A stretch of DNA of 64,000 bases from Bacteroides fluxus YIT 12057 (GCF_000195635.1 NZ_GL882630.1:1-64000), one strand, 5' to 3'. Positions 19,314 to 29,969 are shown, numbered from the stretch's first letter. Made by a program: numbers and translations. The notes: generated by a model from the letters alone, not told the origin.

Positions 19314-22190
19314 ATGAAATTGAAAAACACTTCAGCTTATTTGCTTGCAGGATTCATGTTTGCGGCATGTGCCGGAGGCGGGTATCAGAAAACCGGGAAC
19401 GGTGTGATTGTAGAAGTTAAACAGCGGCAGCCGACAGATGTGCGCAAGGTGCGTATCGAGGTAATGGGTGAAAAACTGATTCATGTATCGGCCACTCCGG
19501 AAAAAGACTTTTCCAAAGAGCGGAGTCTCATGATCGTTCCCGGACAGGGCAAGACGGATTTCAAGGTAGATGAACAAGGAGATGAGGTGGCTGTGAAGAC
19601 TTCGCAGGTTTGCGCCACCGTGTCGAAGGTTACGGGTGAGGTATGCTTTACGGATGCGACCGGCAAACGGATACTGGCGGAAGACCGGAGGAGTTTTACG
19701 CCGGTCGAGGTGGAGGGGACGAAAGGCTATTCCGTACGCCAGATATTCCACTCTGCCGATGATGAGGCTTTCTACGGGTTGGGGCAGCATCAGGCGGACG
19801 AGTTTAATTATAAAGGAAAAAATGAAGAACTCTTCCAGTATAATACGAAGGTATCCGTACCTTTCATTGTGTCCAACAAAAACTACGGGGTACTCTGGGA
19901 CAGCTATTCCTTGTGCCGTTTCGGTGATTCACGCGATTATTCACAATTGGGTGCTGTTTTCAAACTGTATGATAAAGAGGGTAAGGAAGGGGCTTTGACC
20001 GGGACCTATGTACCTGCTGCCAAAGCCGGTGTGGAAACCATTGTACGCCGGGAAGATTCTCTGTATTTTGAGCACCTGGACCGCAAGGCGCATCTGAGTA
20101 AAGTGGTCAATTTGCCGGACGGGTTCCCGTTCATGGGCTCTCGGGTGACTTACGAAGGAGAGATTGAACCGTCGGAAAGCGGCCTGTTCCGCTTTATCCT
20201 CTATTATGCGGGATATACGAAGGTGTATATTAATAATGAGTTGGTAGTACCCGAACGTTGGCGTACAGCCTGGAATCCAAACAGTTATAAGTTTGCCGTT
20301 AATCTGGAAGCCGGAAAGCGGGTTCCTCTGAAAATAGAGTGGATTCCGGACGGTTATGTATCCTATTGCGGCCTGCGCGCCCTCACTCCCGTGTCCGCTG
20401 CGGAACAGAACAAACTGGCTTGGTGGAGTGAGATGAACGATGAGATAGATTATTATTTTGTATATGGAGATGATATGGACGAGGTCATCAGCGGTTACCG
20501 TACGCTGACCGGAAAATCACCGATTATGCCGAAATGGGCGATGGGCTATTGGCAGAGCCGTGAGCGCTATAAGACGCAAGATGAGATTGTAGGTACATTG
20601 AAGGAATTCCGTAAACGTCGGATTCCTATCGACAACATAGTACAGGACTGGAGCTACTGGCCCGAGGATGCATGGGGCAGCCATGAGTTTGACAAGGCGC
20701 GTTTTCCCGACCCGAAAGCGATGATAGACTCTATCCATGCCTTGAACGGACGGATTATGATTTCAGTCTGGCCCAAGTTCTATGCAAACACAGAGCATTA
20801 TAAAGAGTTTGACAAGAATGGATGGATGTATCAGCAGGCTATCAAAGACAGCATCCGTGACTGGATCGGTCCCGGTTACATCGGCTCCTTCTATGATGCG
20901 TACGCGGAAGGTGCACGCAAACTTTTCTGGAAACAGATGAATGAAAAGCTCTTTTCGTTAGGTATTGATGCCTGGTGGATGGATGCCAGCGAGCCGAACG
21001 TGCGCGATTGTACGGATTTGCAATATCGTAAGGATCTTTGCGGTCCTACGGCACTCGGTCCTTCCGCAAAATTCTTCAATGCATACGCTTTGATGAATGC
21101 CGAGGCTATCTATGACGGACAGCGTGGCGTGGAGCCCGACCAGCGTGTCTTCTTGCTGACCCGTTCCGGATTTGCCGGTTGCCAGCGTTATTCTACCGCT
21201 ACATGGAGTGGGGACATCGCTACCCGTTGGGAAGATATGAAAGCGCAGATTTCGGCCGGGCTGAACTTTGCGGTCAGTGGCATTCCTTATTGGACAATGG
21301 ATATCGGTGGTTTCTGTGTGGAAAACCGCTATGTAGCCGGCCAGGCGGAATTTGACAAAACAGGACGTGAAAATGCGGATTATAAGGAATGGAGGGAACT
21401 GAATACCCGTTGGTATCAGTTCGGAGCTTTCTGTCCGTTGTATCGTGCGCATGGCCAGTATCCGTTCCGTGAAGTATGGAACATTGCTCCGGAAGGACAT
21501 CCGGCCTACAACTCCATTCTTTACTATACGAAGCTACGTTACAACTTGATGCCGTATATCTATTCCTTGGCAGGCATGACTTATTTGAATGACTATACTA
21601 TCATGCGTCCGTTGGTGATGGACTTTACGGCAGATGCACAGGTCAACAATATCGGTGACCAGTTTATGTTCGGTCCTGCCATGATGGTTGCACCGGTTTA
21701 TGAGTACGGTGCACGCAGCCGTGAGATGTATTTCCCGGCTATATGCGGATGGTATGATTTCTACTCCGGCAAGTATGTATCCGGCGGACAGAAACTGACA
21801 GTGGATGCTCCTTATGAACACATACCGCTTTTTGTGCGTGAGGGAGCTATCATTCCTTACGGTCCGGATATGCAGTATAGTGATGAAAAACCGGCTTCGG
21901 AAATCACTCTCTATGTGTATGCTGGACAGGACGGTGCATTCACTCTCTACGAAGATGAAGGGGTGAATTATAACTACGAGAAGGGGCAATATGCCACTAT
22001 TCCTTTCACTTATAAGGAGGCGGAGGGCACACTGACGGTAGGTGCCCGCAAGGGTGAATTCCCGGGCATGCTGAAAGAGCGTACGTTCAATGTCGTGAAG
22101 GTAAGTAAGGACAAGCCCCAGCCATTCGATTTGAAGGTAAAAGGTGTAGTAGTGAAGTATGATGGAACAACACAAACAGTGAAATTGTAA
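19314..22190 (+). CDS. GH31 alpha-xylosidase lipoprotein with PA14 insert
   Basis: This 958-residue enzyme (ATG 19314) is expected to remove alpha-1,6-xylose from the non-reducing end of xyloglucan oligosaccharides. The signal ends in a lipobox (FAAC), so it is membrane-anchored. The N-terminal beta-sandwich is interrupted by a PA14-type domain (about 240-368) that extends the active site for longer substrates, as in BoGH31A of B. ovatus. The barrel has the nucleophile D557 in WWMDASEPN and the acid/base D634 in TWSGDIATRW. C-terminal beta-domains follow. A GTG start at 19263 would place 17 polar residues before the signal peptide and is unlikely. GH2 follows 32 bases downstream, then GH3, forming one operon. 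Confidence 0.93.
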   Translation: MKLKNTSAYLLAGFMFAACAGGGYQKTGNGVIVEVKQRQPTDVRKVRIEVMGEKLIHVSATPEKDFSKERSLMIVPGQGKTDFKVDEQGDEVAVKTSQVCATVSKVTGEVCFTDATGKRILAEDRRSFTPVEVEGTKGYSVRQIFHSADDEAFYGLGQHQADEFNYKGKNEELFQYNTKVSVPFIVSNKNYGVLWDSYSLCRFGDSRDYSQLGAVFKLYDKEGKEGALTGTYVPAAKAGVETIVRREDSLYFEHLDRKAHLSKVVNLPDGFPFMGSRVTYEGEIEPSESGLFRFILYYAGYTKVYINNELVVPERWRTAWNPNSYKFAVNLEAGKRVPLKIEWIPDGYVSYCGLRALTPVSAAEQNKLAWWSEMNDEIDYYFVYGDDMDEVISGYRTLTGKSPIMPKWAMGYWQSRERYKTQDEIVGTLKEFRKRRIPIDNIVQDWSYWPEDAWGSHEFDKARFPDPKAMIDSIHALNGRIMISVWPKFYANTEHYKEFDKNGWMYQQAIKDSIRDWIGPGYIGSFYDAYAEGARKLFWKQMNEKLFSLGIDAWWMDASEPNVRDCTDLQYRKDLCGPTALGPSAKFFNAYALMNAEAIYDGQRGVEPDQRVFLLTRSGFAGCQRYSTATWSGDIATRWEDMKAQISAGLNFAVSGIPYWTMDIGGFCVENRYVAGQAEFDKTGRENADYKEWRELNTRWYQFGAFCPLYRAHGQYPFREVWNIAPEGHPAYNSILYYTKLRYNLMPYIYSLAGMTYLNDYTIMRPLVMDFTADAQVNNIGDQFMFGPAMMVAPVYEYGARSREMYFPAICGWYDFYSGKYVSGGQKLTVDAPYEHIPLFVREGAIIPYGPDMQYSDEKPASEITLYVYAGQDGAFTLYEDEGVNYNYEKGQYATIPFTYKEAEGTLTVGARKGEFPGMLKERTFNVVKVSKDKPQPFDLKVKGVVVKYDGTTQTVKL

Positions 22191-22222
22191 ATGAGAGTTG
22201 AAAAGTGATTCTCTTCAATACC

Positions 22223-24811
22223 ATGAAAAATAAATTGTTTCTATTTATATCGGGGTTGCTGCTTTTGGGTGTAGGAGCCTGTTCTGCTCCACGGCAGGAG
22301 GCAGATACCCGCCGGATGGATTTCAATGCAGGCTGGATGTTCCGCCTGTGTGATGACACAGCTGCAATTCATCCGGATTACAATGATGCGGACTGGCGTA
22401 AGCTGGATTTGCCGCATGACTGGGCTATCGAAGGCGACTTCAGCAGGGATAACCCTTCCGGCACGGGAGGAGGTGCATTGCCTGGCGGTGTGGGATGGTA
22501 TCGTAAAGCTTTCATTCCCGACAAGGTGGATGAAGGCAAACGGCTGCGCATTGATTTTGACGGTGTATACATGAATTCTACCGTTTATATCAATGGTCGC
22601 AAGTTGGGAACTCGTCCGTACGGTTATGTTTCATTCAGCTATGACTTGACCCCGTTTATCAAATGGGGCGAGGAGAATGTGATTGCTGTCCGGGTGGATA
22701 ATGCCGAACAGCCTAATTCGCGCTGGTATTCCGGCTGCGGTATTTACCGGAATGTATGGCTGACGAAGATGAATCCGGTACATGTGGCACAATGGGGAAC
22801 TTACGTCACGGCCGAGGAAGTGTCTAAGCACAGTGCCCGTTTGAGGATATGTACCCAATTGCAGTATGATGTAGAACTGCACAAGCCGGATTCCGTGCGG
22901 CAGGACGACGGTACATACGCTGTGTTCGAACAGGAGATTATTCCTTTGGATGTTGACGTTATTTTACGGTCCCGGTTGGTAGATGCTGACGGAGACGTTG
23001 TGGGAGAGGCTGTATCGGAACATCGGGTGATGCCGGCTGTTCCGGACGAGGCGGAACAGGAAATCCTGTTGGAAAATCCCAACCTTTGGAGCATTGATAC
23101 GCCTTATATATATAAGGTGGAAACTATTCTCCAGGATAAGGCTACCGGTAAGGTATTGGATACTTATTGCACTCCTTTGGGAATCCGCACTTTCCGCTTC
23201 GACGAACAGAAAGGGTTTATTCTGAATGGTGAACAAGTGAAGATCAACGGTGTATGTATGCATCATGACCTTGGTTGTCTGGGAGCCGCCGTGAATATAC
23301 GCGCCATCCGGCGTCAGTTGGAGATATTGAAGGAGATGGGCTGTAACGGCATCCGCTGTTCGCATAATCCTCCTGCACCGGAGCTGCTCGATCTTTGTGA
23401 CCGCATGGGCTTCATCGTCATGGATGAGACGTTTGACATGTGGCGTAAGAAGAAAACTCGTCATGACTATTCCCGTTACTTCGACGAATGGCATGAACGT
23501 GACTTGACGGATCTCATTCTGCGGGACCGTAACCATCCTTCTGTCTTTGTGTGGAGTATCGGCAATGAAGTGCTGGAACAATGGGCAGATGCCAAGGCTG
23601 ATACGCTCAGCTTGGAGGAAGCCAACTTGGTATTGAATTTCGGACAAGCTTCAGACATGTTGGCCAAGGAGGGTGAGATGTCCGTCAATTCCCGGTTGAC
23701 CCGGAAGCTGGCGGATATGGTGAAAGCGCTTGACCCGACGCGTCCCGTGACGGCAGGTTGCAACGAGCCGAATCCCAACAATCATCTGTTCCGTTCCGGA
23801 GCATTGGATATTATCGGTTTCAATTACCATGACGACTGGTTTGCCGGGGTACCTGAAAACTTTCCCGGAAAGCCGTTTATCGTGACGGAAAGTGTGTCTG
23901 CCTTGATGACGCGCGGTTATTACCGCATGCCGAGTGATTCCATGTTCATCTGGCCCGAGCGTTGGGACAAACCTTTCTTTGATGCTTCATTCTCTTGTTC
24001 TTCCTACGATAATTGCCATGTACCTTGGGGTAACCGTCATGAAGGCACTATGCGTCATGTGAAGAACAATGATTTTATCAGCGGGCAGTATGTCTGGACC
24101 GGTTTCGACTATATCGGTGAGCCTACTCCCTATGGATGGCCTGCCCGAAGCTCTTATTTCGGCATCGTTGACCTGGCAGGATTCCCGAAGGACGTATATT
24201 ATATGTATCAGTCCGAGTGGCGTCCTGACAAGACCGTTTTGCACCTCTTCCCGCATTGGAACTGGACTCCGGGACAGGATATCGACCTCTGGGCATACTA
24301 CAACAACGCTGATGAGGTGGAACTTTTCGTAAACGGCAAGTCTCAGGGCATACGTAGCAAGGGAAAAGATGATTTCCATGTGATGTGGCGTGTGAAGTAC
24401 GAGCCGGGTACGGTAAAGGCTGTTTCGCGTAGAGAGGGCAAAGTGGTGGCGGAACAGGAAATCCGCACTGCCGGCAAACCGGCACGAATCCGTCTGACTC
24501 CGGATCGCACAGCCATCCAGGCAGATGGTAGGGACTTGAGCTTTGTGACGGTAGAGATTGTCGATAAAGATGGAATTCTTTGTCCGGATGCTGAAAATGA
24601 TGTTACCTTTGCCGTAGAAGGCGCCGGATTCATTGCGGGGGTGGACAACGGAAGTCCCGTCTCCACGGAAAGATTTAAAGACAATCACCGCAAGGCCTTT
24701 TATGGCAAGTGCCTGGTTGTGATACAGAATAACGGCCGGCCCGGCAGCATTAAGCTGATAGCGACGGCAGGTGGATTAGAGAAAGCGGCAACTGCCATCA
24801 GGGCCAAATGA
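22223..24811 (+). CDS. GH2 beta-galactosidase-type lipoprotein
   Basis: This 862-residue lipoprotein (ATG 22223, lipobox GVGAC) is probably the enzyme that strips beta-galactose from xyloglucan side chains. It has the sugar-binding jelly roll (about 30-185), an Ig-like domain, and the barrel with acid/base E449 in WSIGNEVLEQW and nucleophile E556 in FIVTESVS. Two further beta-domains follow, including the DUF4982-like and Ig-like C-terminal parts (from about 690, DIDLWAYYNNADEVELFVNG). Length and order fit typical Bacteroides GH2 enzymes. It lies between GH31 and GH3 in one operon. Other beta-linked sugars are possible substrates; the galactose call rests on the locus type. Confidence 0.88.
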   Translation: MKNKLFLFISGLLLLGVGACSAPRQEADTRRMDFNAGWMFRLCDDTAAIHPDYNDADWRKLDLPHDWAIEGDFSRDNPSGTGGGALPGGVGWYRKAFIPDKVDEGKRLRIDFDGVYMNSTVYINGRKLGTRPYGYVSFSYDLTPFIKWGEENVIAVRVDNAEQPNSRWYSGCGIYRNVWLTKMNPVHVAQWGTYVTAEEVSKHSARLRICTQLQYDVELHKPDSVRQDDGTYAVFEQEIIPLDVDVILRSRLVDADGDVVGEAVSEHRVMPAVPDEAEQEILLENPNLWSIDTPYIYKVETILQDKATGKVLDTYCTPLGIRTFRFDEQKGFILNGEQVKINGVCMHHDLGCLGAAVNIRAIRRQLEILKEMGCNGIRCSHNPPAPELLDLCDRMGFIVMDETFDMWRKKKTRHDYSRYFDEWHERDLTDLILRDRNHPSVFVWSIGNEVLEQWADAKADTLSLEEANLVLNFGQASDMLAKEGEMSVNSRLTRKLADMVKALDPTRPVTAGCNEPNPNNHLFRSGALDIIGFNYHDDWFAGVPENFPGKPFIVTESVSALMTRGYYRMPSDSMFIWPERWDKPFFDASFSCSSYDNCHVPWGNRHEGTMRHVKNNDFISGQYVWTGFDYIGEPTPYGWPARSSYFGIVDLAGFPKDVYYMYQSEWRPDKTVLHLFPHWNWTPGQDIDLWAYYNNADEVELFVNGKSQGIRSKGKDDFHVMWRVKYEPGTVKAVSRREGKVVAEQEIRTAGKPARIRLTPDRTAIQADGRDLSFVTVEIVDKDGILCPDAENDVTFAVEGAGFIAGVDNGSPVSTERFKDNHRKAFYGKCLVVIQNNGRPGSIKLIATAGGLEKAATAIRAK

Positions 24812-24879
24812 TAATTTGAATTTTAGGTGTGGATGACACAGATTTATAAATACTATAACCTTTTTGAAAGATAAGAACC

Positions 24880-27099
24880 ATGAACATGAAGAAGAAACTT
24901 TTTGCAGCCTTGGTGTCAGTCTGTTCGATTGGAACCCTTTCGGCGCAGACTCCTGTATATTTAGATGATACCCAACCCATTGAAGCACGTGTAAAGGATG
25001 CCCTCAGCCGGATGACGCTGGAAGAGAAAGTTGCGCTTTGCCATGCGCAAAGTAAATTCAGCAGTGCCGGTGTGCCCCGTCTCGGCATTCCAGAATTGTG
25101 GATGAGTGACGGTCCACACGGTGTGCGTGCCGAAATCAACTGGAATGACTGGGGATATGCCAACTGGACCAATGACAGCATAACCGCTTTTCCCGCACTC
25201 ACCTGTCTGGCTGCAACCTGGAATCCGGAAATGTCCGCCAAGTATGGTAAGGCTATCGGTGAAGAGGCGCGCTATCGCAAGAAAGATGTCCTGTTGGGAC
25301 CCGGTGTCAATATCTACCGCACCCCGATGAACGGGCGTAATTTTGAATATATGGGTGAAGACCCTTGTCTGGCAAGTGTGATGTGTGTGCCCTATATCCG
25401 GGAATTGCAGAAGAACGGTGTAGCAGCCTGTGTCAAGCATTATGCCTTGAATAATCAAGAACTATGGCGTGGCCATATTGACGTGAACCTGAGTGACCGG
25501 GCTTTGTACGAAATCTATCTGCCCGCTTTCAAGGCTGCGGTAGAGGAAGGAGGTGCTTGGAGCATTATGGGGGCTTATAACAAGATACGCGGCTGGCATG
25601 CCTGCCACAACGATTTTATGCTGAACAGGATTCTGAAAAGCGACTGGAAGTTCGACGGGTGTGTCATAACCGACTGGGGCGGTGCCCATGATACTTACGA
25701 GTCTGCTGTCAACGGCTTGGACATTGAAATGGGCTCTTATACCAACGGACTGACTTCCGAGAGTGCTTTTACCTATAATGATTATTATCTTGCGCAGCCT
25801 TATCTCAAGATGTTGAAGGAAGGTAAAGTGCCCATATCTACTATTGACGACAAGGCATCCCGTATTCTTCGTCTGATATTCCGCACAGCGATGAACCGTC
25901 AGAAGCCATACGGTTCGGTGGCTACGGAGGAGCATTACGCTACCGCCCGCGAGATCGGGAATGAAGGTATTGTTTTGTTGAAGAATGCTCCGGTGCAGAA
26001 GAAGGGTAGCCCGTTGTTGCCGTTGGATGCTGCCCGGTATCAGAATATCCTTGTGGTGGGTGATAATGCCGTCCGTCTGCTGAACCAGGGAGGCGGTTCC
26101 TCCGAACTGAAGGTGAAGACCATGATATCTCCGTTGGACGGTCTGCGTGCCGTTTATGGAAATAAGGTGAACTATGCAAAAGGGTATGCCGCAGGGCGTC
26201 CGATGTATGGCCGTGCGGATGAGATTCCGCAGAATGTCATGGACTCTCTTCGTGCCGAGGCGGTAGGAATGGCAAAGAAGGCAGACCTGGTGATCATGGT
26301 AGGCGGGTTGAACAAGAACCATTTTCAGGACTGTGAAGGTGGTGACCGTCTGGAATACGGCCTGCCTTTCGGACAGAATGAACTGATTGAGGATTTGCTG
26401 AGTGTGAACAAGAACCTTGTTTTGGTACTGCTTAGCGGTAATGCGGTAGAAATGCCGTGGGTGGCACGGATACCGGCTATTGTTCAAGGCTGGTATCTCG
26501 GTTCCATGGGTGGAAAGTCTTTGGCCGACGTATTGAGCGGTGCGGTAAATCCGAGCGGCAAACTGCCGTTTTCTTTTCCTGCCAAGCTGGCAGACTGCGG
26601 GGCGCATGCTTTTGATGCCCTCAGTTATCCGGGAGACAGCATTAAGCAAGAGTATAAGGAAGATATTTTAGTGGGGTACCGTTGGCATGATACCCAAAAG
26701 ATTCCGGCTCTCTTTCCTTTCGGACATGGACTGAGTTATACGACCTTTACTTATGGTAAGCCGTCGGCATCTTCCAAGACCCTAGCCGCTGATGGTACAC
26801 TGGCCGTAACGGTTGCCGTGAAAAATACGGGCGATGTTGCCGGAAAGGAAGTCGTACAGCTCTATGTTGGTGATGATAAGTGCAGCGTACTTCGTCCGGT
26901 AAAGGAACTGAAACATTTTACGAAGATAGCTTTGGAACCGGGTGAGGAGAAAAATGTAACTTTCACTGTCACTCCGGATGATTTGAAATTCTATGATGAG
27001 GCTTCTTCCTCGTGGAAGTGCGAACCGGGTAAATTCAAGGCTTATATCTGCGCATCCTCCGCGGACATTCGGGGCATAGTTTCATTTGAGATGAAATAA
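24880..27099 (+). CDS. GH3 beta-glucosidase
   Basis: This 739-residue secreted enzyme (signal peptide ending LSAQ) should hydrolyse the glucose backbone of trimmed xyloglucan oligosaccharides. The first barrel carries the nucleophile D265 in CVITDWGGAHD and the sugar-binding KHYALNNQE motif. The alpha/beta sandwich domain follows (about 355-560, NEGIVLLKNAP and VIMVGGLN). A C-terminal fibronectin-III-like domain (about 640-739, VKNTGDVAGKEVVQLYV) completes the three-domain form. Length is typical. It is last in the GH31-GH2-GH3 operon. Beyond its stop there is no strong terminator, and the GH95 gene has its own promoter. Confidence 0.92.
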   Translation: MNMKKKLFAALVSVCSIGTLSAQTPVYLDDTQPIEARVKDALSRMTLEEKVALCHAQSKFSSAGVPRLGIPELWMSDGPHGVRAEINWNDWGYANWTNDSITAFPALTCLAATWNPEMSAKYGKAIGEEARYRKKDVLLGPGVNIYRTPMNGRNFEYMGEDPCLASVMCVPYIRELQKNGVAACVKHYALNNQELWRGHIDVNLSDRALYEIYLPAFKAAVEEGGAWSIMGAYNKIRGWHACHNDFMLNRILKSDWKFDGCVITDWGGAHDTYESAVNGLDIEMGSYTNGLTSESAFTYNDYYLAQPYLKMLKEGKVPISTIDDKASRILRLIFRTAMNRQKPYGSVATEEHYATAREIGNEGIVLLKNAPVQKKGSPLLPLDAARYQNILVVGDNAVRLLNQGGGSSELKVKTMISPLDGLRAVYGNKVNYAKGYAAGRPMYGRADEIPQNVMDSLRAEAVGMAKKADLVIMVGGLNKNHFQDCEGGDRLEYGLPFGQNELIEDLLSVNKNLVLVLLSGNAVEMPWVARIPAIVQGWYLGSMGGKSLADVLSGAVNPSGKLPFSFPAKLADCGAHAFDALSYPGDSIKQEYKEDILVGYRWHDTQKIPALFPFGHGLSYTTFTYGKPSASSKTLAADGTLAVTVAVKNTGDVAGKEVVQLYVGDDKCSVLRPVKELKHFTKIALEPGEEKNVTFTVTPDDLKFYDEASSSWKCEPGKFKAYICASSADIRGIVSFEMK

Positions 27100-27273
27100 C
27101 TTCATAATCAGTGGAGAAATACAGTATAGCTATTGTAGATGTCATGCGGTGCCGCTTTACTTCAGCTACAATTTCATTGTACAACAGAGAAAGAAACTGT
27201 AAAGCCACAACGTGTTGACAATAAGTTTATCATCAACTTTTTGTTTGAAATTTTATTTATTGCTTATTGTTCG

Positions 27274-27281
27274 TATATTTG
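27274..27281 (+). promoter_or_regulatory. Promoter -7 box for the GH95 gene
   Basis: TATATTTG matches TAnnTTTG exactly and lies 27 bases before the GH95 ATG at 27308. The upstream TTTG copies (27240-27247) are about 26 bases away, a little farther than usual. Confidence 0.5.
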
Positions 27282-27307
27282 TGACATCTAATCGAATCTG
27301 TAATCAA

Positions 27308-29812
27308 ATGAAGAAACTTATCACTTTATTGCTGTTTGCGGTCACTTTGCCGCTCCGTGCAGCCGATGCTCCTATTGACAGTTGTAACCACCGGCTTTAT
27401 TATACCAAGCCTGCTTCCGTATGGGAAGAGACCCTTCCTTTGGGCAACGGGCGTTTGGGAATGATGCCCGACGGAGGGGTCCTCCGGGAGCACATCGTCT
27501 TGAATGAAATCTCCCTGTGGAGTGGAATGGAAGCGGACTATAGTAACCCCGATGCTTCTAAAAGCTTGCCTGCCATCCGCAAGCTGCTGTTTGAGGGGAA
27601 GAACCGTGAAGCACAGGAACTGATGTATAGCAGTTTTGTCCCGAAGAAGCAGGAAGCCGATGGAAGGTATGGAACGTACCAGACGTTGGGCACGTTGGAC
27701 ATAGACTTTGCCTATCAATCTCAGACTTCGGTCTCCAAATCCGAATCCTTGGCTCTTGATGGCGGGACCTCCCGTTACCGCCGCTGTCTCGATTTGCGTG
27801 ATGCGGTGGCTTATACGGCTTTTGCACTGGAAGGCGTGGACTACCGTCGTGAGTATTTTGTTTCCCGTGACCGGGATGTCATGCTTGTCCATCTGACTGC
27901 CGGAAGTAAAGGGGCTTTGAACTTCTCTGCCCGCCTGGGACGTGCGGAACATGGCACGGTTACCGTCAAAGGGAACGCCCTTCTGATGGACGGTACTTTG
28001 GAAAGCGGCAGCCCCGGCCGGGAAGGGATGAAATACCGGGTGGCTATGCAACTTGTTTCGGACGGAGGAGAAGTAGCTGCCGATCCGGAAAACGGTATCA
28101 GCCTGAAGCACGGGCAGGAAGCCTGGCTCGTACTTTCCGCCACCACCTCTTATGCGGCAGAGGGTACGGACTTTCCCGGAAGCCGCTATGCGGAAGTTTG
28201 TGACAGTCTGTTGAAGAATGCCGGGGTGCAAATAAAGAATGAAATGCGGATGCGGGGCATGGCGGCAGAAGCCACGGCTTTAAAGTCTCATGCCGCTGCC
28301 CATCGTTCCCTTTATGACCGTGTTTCCCTCACCTTGCCTTCCACACCGGATGACACTCTTCCCACCGATGAACGTATTCTTCGCTTTACTCGGCAAGAGT
28401 CTCCCGCATTGGCTGCCTTGTACTATAACTATGGGCGTTATCTGCTTATCAGCAGTACCCGCCCCGGTAGTCTGCCTCCCAATTTGCAGGGACTTTGGGC
28501 GAATAGTTTGCTGACTCCCTGGAACGGTGACTATCATACGAACATCAATGTCCAGATGAACCACTGGCCGCTGGAACAGGCCGGCCTGTCCGAACTTTAC
28601 CAGCCGCTGACAACACTGATGGAACGCCTTGTCCCTTCAGGTGAGGCAACCGCCCGTACGTTTTATGGTAAGGAGGCTGAGGGCTGGGTGCTTCACATGA
28701 TGACTAATGTATGGAACTATACAGCTCCCGGTGAACATCCTTCCTGGGGGGCGACCAATACAGGGGGTGCCTGGCTGTGCGCTCATTTGTGGGAACATTA
28801 TCTTTATACGCAGGACAAGGATTATCTGCGCCGTATATATCCCGTTTTGAAGGGTGCCGCCCGCTTCTTCAGTTCCACTACTGTGGAGGAGCCTTCTCAT
28901 GGCTGGTTGGTGACCGCTCCCACTTCTTCACCGGAGAACAGTTTCTATGTGCCGGGCGACAGTGTGACTCCCGTCAGTATCTGCATGGGGCCTACCATGG
29001 ATGTGCAACTGCTTACCGAACTCTATACCAATGTGATTACCGCTGCCCGCTTGTTGGGGTGTGATGCGGAATATGCTGCGAAACTTGAAGCGGACCTGAA
29101 GAAATTCCCGCCTATGCAAATCAGCAAAGAAGGGTATCTGCAGGAGTGGCTGGAGGATTATAAGGAGGCGGAGGTGCACCATCGCCATGTCTCCCATCTG
29201 TATGGTTTGCACCCGGGCAATTTGATTTCACCGACTGCCACCCCTGCGTTGGCAGATGCCTGTCGGATGACCTTGAACCGCCGTGGAGATGGCGGTACGG
29301 GTTGGAGCCGTGCCTGGAAGGTAAACTTTTGGGCTCGTCTGGGAGATGGTAACCGTGCTTGGAAACTATTCAAAAGCTTGTTGCATCCTGCCATCGACCT
29401 GCAGACAGGACGCCACGGCAGTGGTACTTTCCCCAATTTGTTCTGTTCGCATCCACCTTTCCAGATTGACGGTAATTATGGGGGTGCAGCGGGAATCGGC
29501 GAAATGCTCCTGCAGAGCCATGAAGGTTTTGTCAATCTGCTTCCTGCCTTGCCGGACAGTTGGAACTGTGGCAATTTCCGTGGGATGCGTGTACGCGGCG
29601 GTGCTTCCATTGACCTGCACTGGAAAAATGGCAAGGCGACGGAAGCGGCTGTCACAGCGCTTGTTCCGGGAGAATTTACGATAAAGATGCCTGCGGGCAT
29701 TGCTCGTGCAAAGGTTGAAACCGGAGAAGAGACTCATGAATATACCGGAGAAACATTTCCTTTGAATTTGAAAAAAGGTGAAACGGGCAGAATCACTTTC
29801 TTTTCTTTTTGA
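27308..29812 (+). CDS. GH95 alpha-L-fucosidase
   Basis: This 834-residue secreted enzyme (ATG 27308, signal peptide ending LRAAD) belongs to GH95, inverting 1,2-alpha-L-fucosidases and alpha-L-galactosidases. An N-terminal beta-domain (about 20-270, LPLGNGRLGMM) leads into an (alpha/alpha)6 barrel with NLQGLWANSLLTPWNGDYH, the NINVQMN pair of asparagines that activates water, and the acid E543 in TSSPENSF. In some Bacteroides xyloglucan loci this family removes fucose linked 1,2 to galactose, which fits the neighbours. A GTG start at 27212 would overlap its promoter and is rejected. Confidence 0.92.
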   Translation: MKKLITLLLFAVTLPLRAADAPIDSCNHRLYYTKPASVWEETLPLGNGRLGMMPDGGVLREHIVLNEISLWSGMEADYSNPDASKSLPAIRKLLFEGKNREAQELMYSSFVPKKQEADGRYGTYQTLGTLDIDFAYQSQTSVSKSESLALDGGTSRYRRCLDLRDAVAYTAFALEGVDYRREYFVSRDRDVMLVHLTAGSKGALNFSARLGRAEHGTVTVKGNALLMDGTLESGSPGREGMKYRVAMQLVSDGGEVAADPENGISLKHGQEAWLVLSATTSYAAEGTDFPGSRYAEVCDSLLKNAGVQIKNEMRMRGMAAEATALKSHAAAHRSLYDRVSLTLPSTPDDTLPTDERILRFTRQESPALAALYYNYGRYLLISSTRPGSLPPNLQGLWANSLLTPWNGDYHTNINVQMNHWPLEQAGLSELYQPLTTLMERLVPSGEATARTFYGKEAEGWVLHMMTNVWNYTAPGEHPSWGATNTGGAWLCAHLWEHYLYTQDKDYLRRIYPVLKGAARFFSSTTVEEPSHGWLVTAPTSSPENSFYVPGDSVTPVSICMGPTMDVQLLTELYTNVITAARLLGCDAEYAAKLEADLKKFPPMQISKEGYLQEWLEDYKEAEVHHRHVSHLYGLHPGNLISPTATPALADACRMTLNRRGDGGTGWSRAWKVNFWARLGDGNRAWKLFKSLLHPAIDLQTGRHGSGTFPNLFCSHPPFQIDGNYGGAAGIGEMLLQSHEGFVNLLPALPDSWNCGNFRGMRVRGGASIDLHWKNGKATEAAVTALVPGEFTIKMPAGIARAKVETGEETHEYTGETFPLNLKKGETGRITFFSF

Positions 29813-29817
29813 GATTA

Positions 29818-29849
29818 TTTGTCTTTCGTACCCGAATGCTGTACATTTG
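29818..29849 (+). promoter_or_regulatory. Full Bacteroides promoter upstream of the serine esterase
   Basis: A -33 TTTG (29818-29821) and a -7 TACATTTG (29842-29849) are spaced by 20 bases, the ideal spacing for the housekeeping Bacteroides sigma factor. The transcript would have a leader of roughly 175 bases containing a hairpin before the ATG at 30032. Confidence 0.7.
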
Positions 29850-29908
29850 CAGCGCATATAAACTAAATAACATGTCTGGATTGTACTTTTAGACTATCTG
29901 TCATGCTG

Positions 29909-29969
29909 AACTTGTCGAAGTGTCTCTTCCTTGGGTCATACAAGAGGGAATGAGATTCTTCGACAAGTT
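29909..29969. repeat. REP-like palindrome in the esterase leader
   Basis: AACTTGTCGAAG (29909-29920) pairs perfectly with 29958-29969, and CTC/GAG add three more pairs after a small internal loop. The left arm is preceded by TGTCATGCTG; sequences of the GTCATGCTGAACTTG type are dispersed palindromic repeats in Bacteroidota genomes as I know them. It lies between promoter and start codon of the serine esterase. Confidence 0.65.

Noticed and set aside
25462-26649. 395-codon open frame antisense to GH3
   Set aside because: Same reason: it lies wholly inside a gene with clear catalytic motifs on the other strand.
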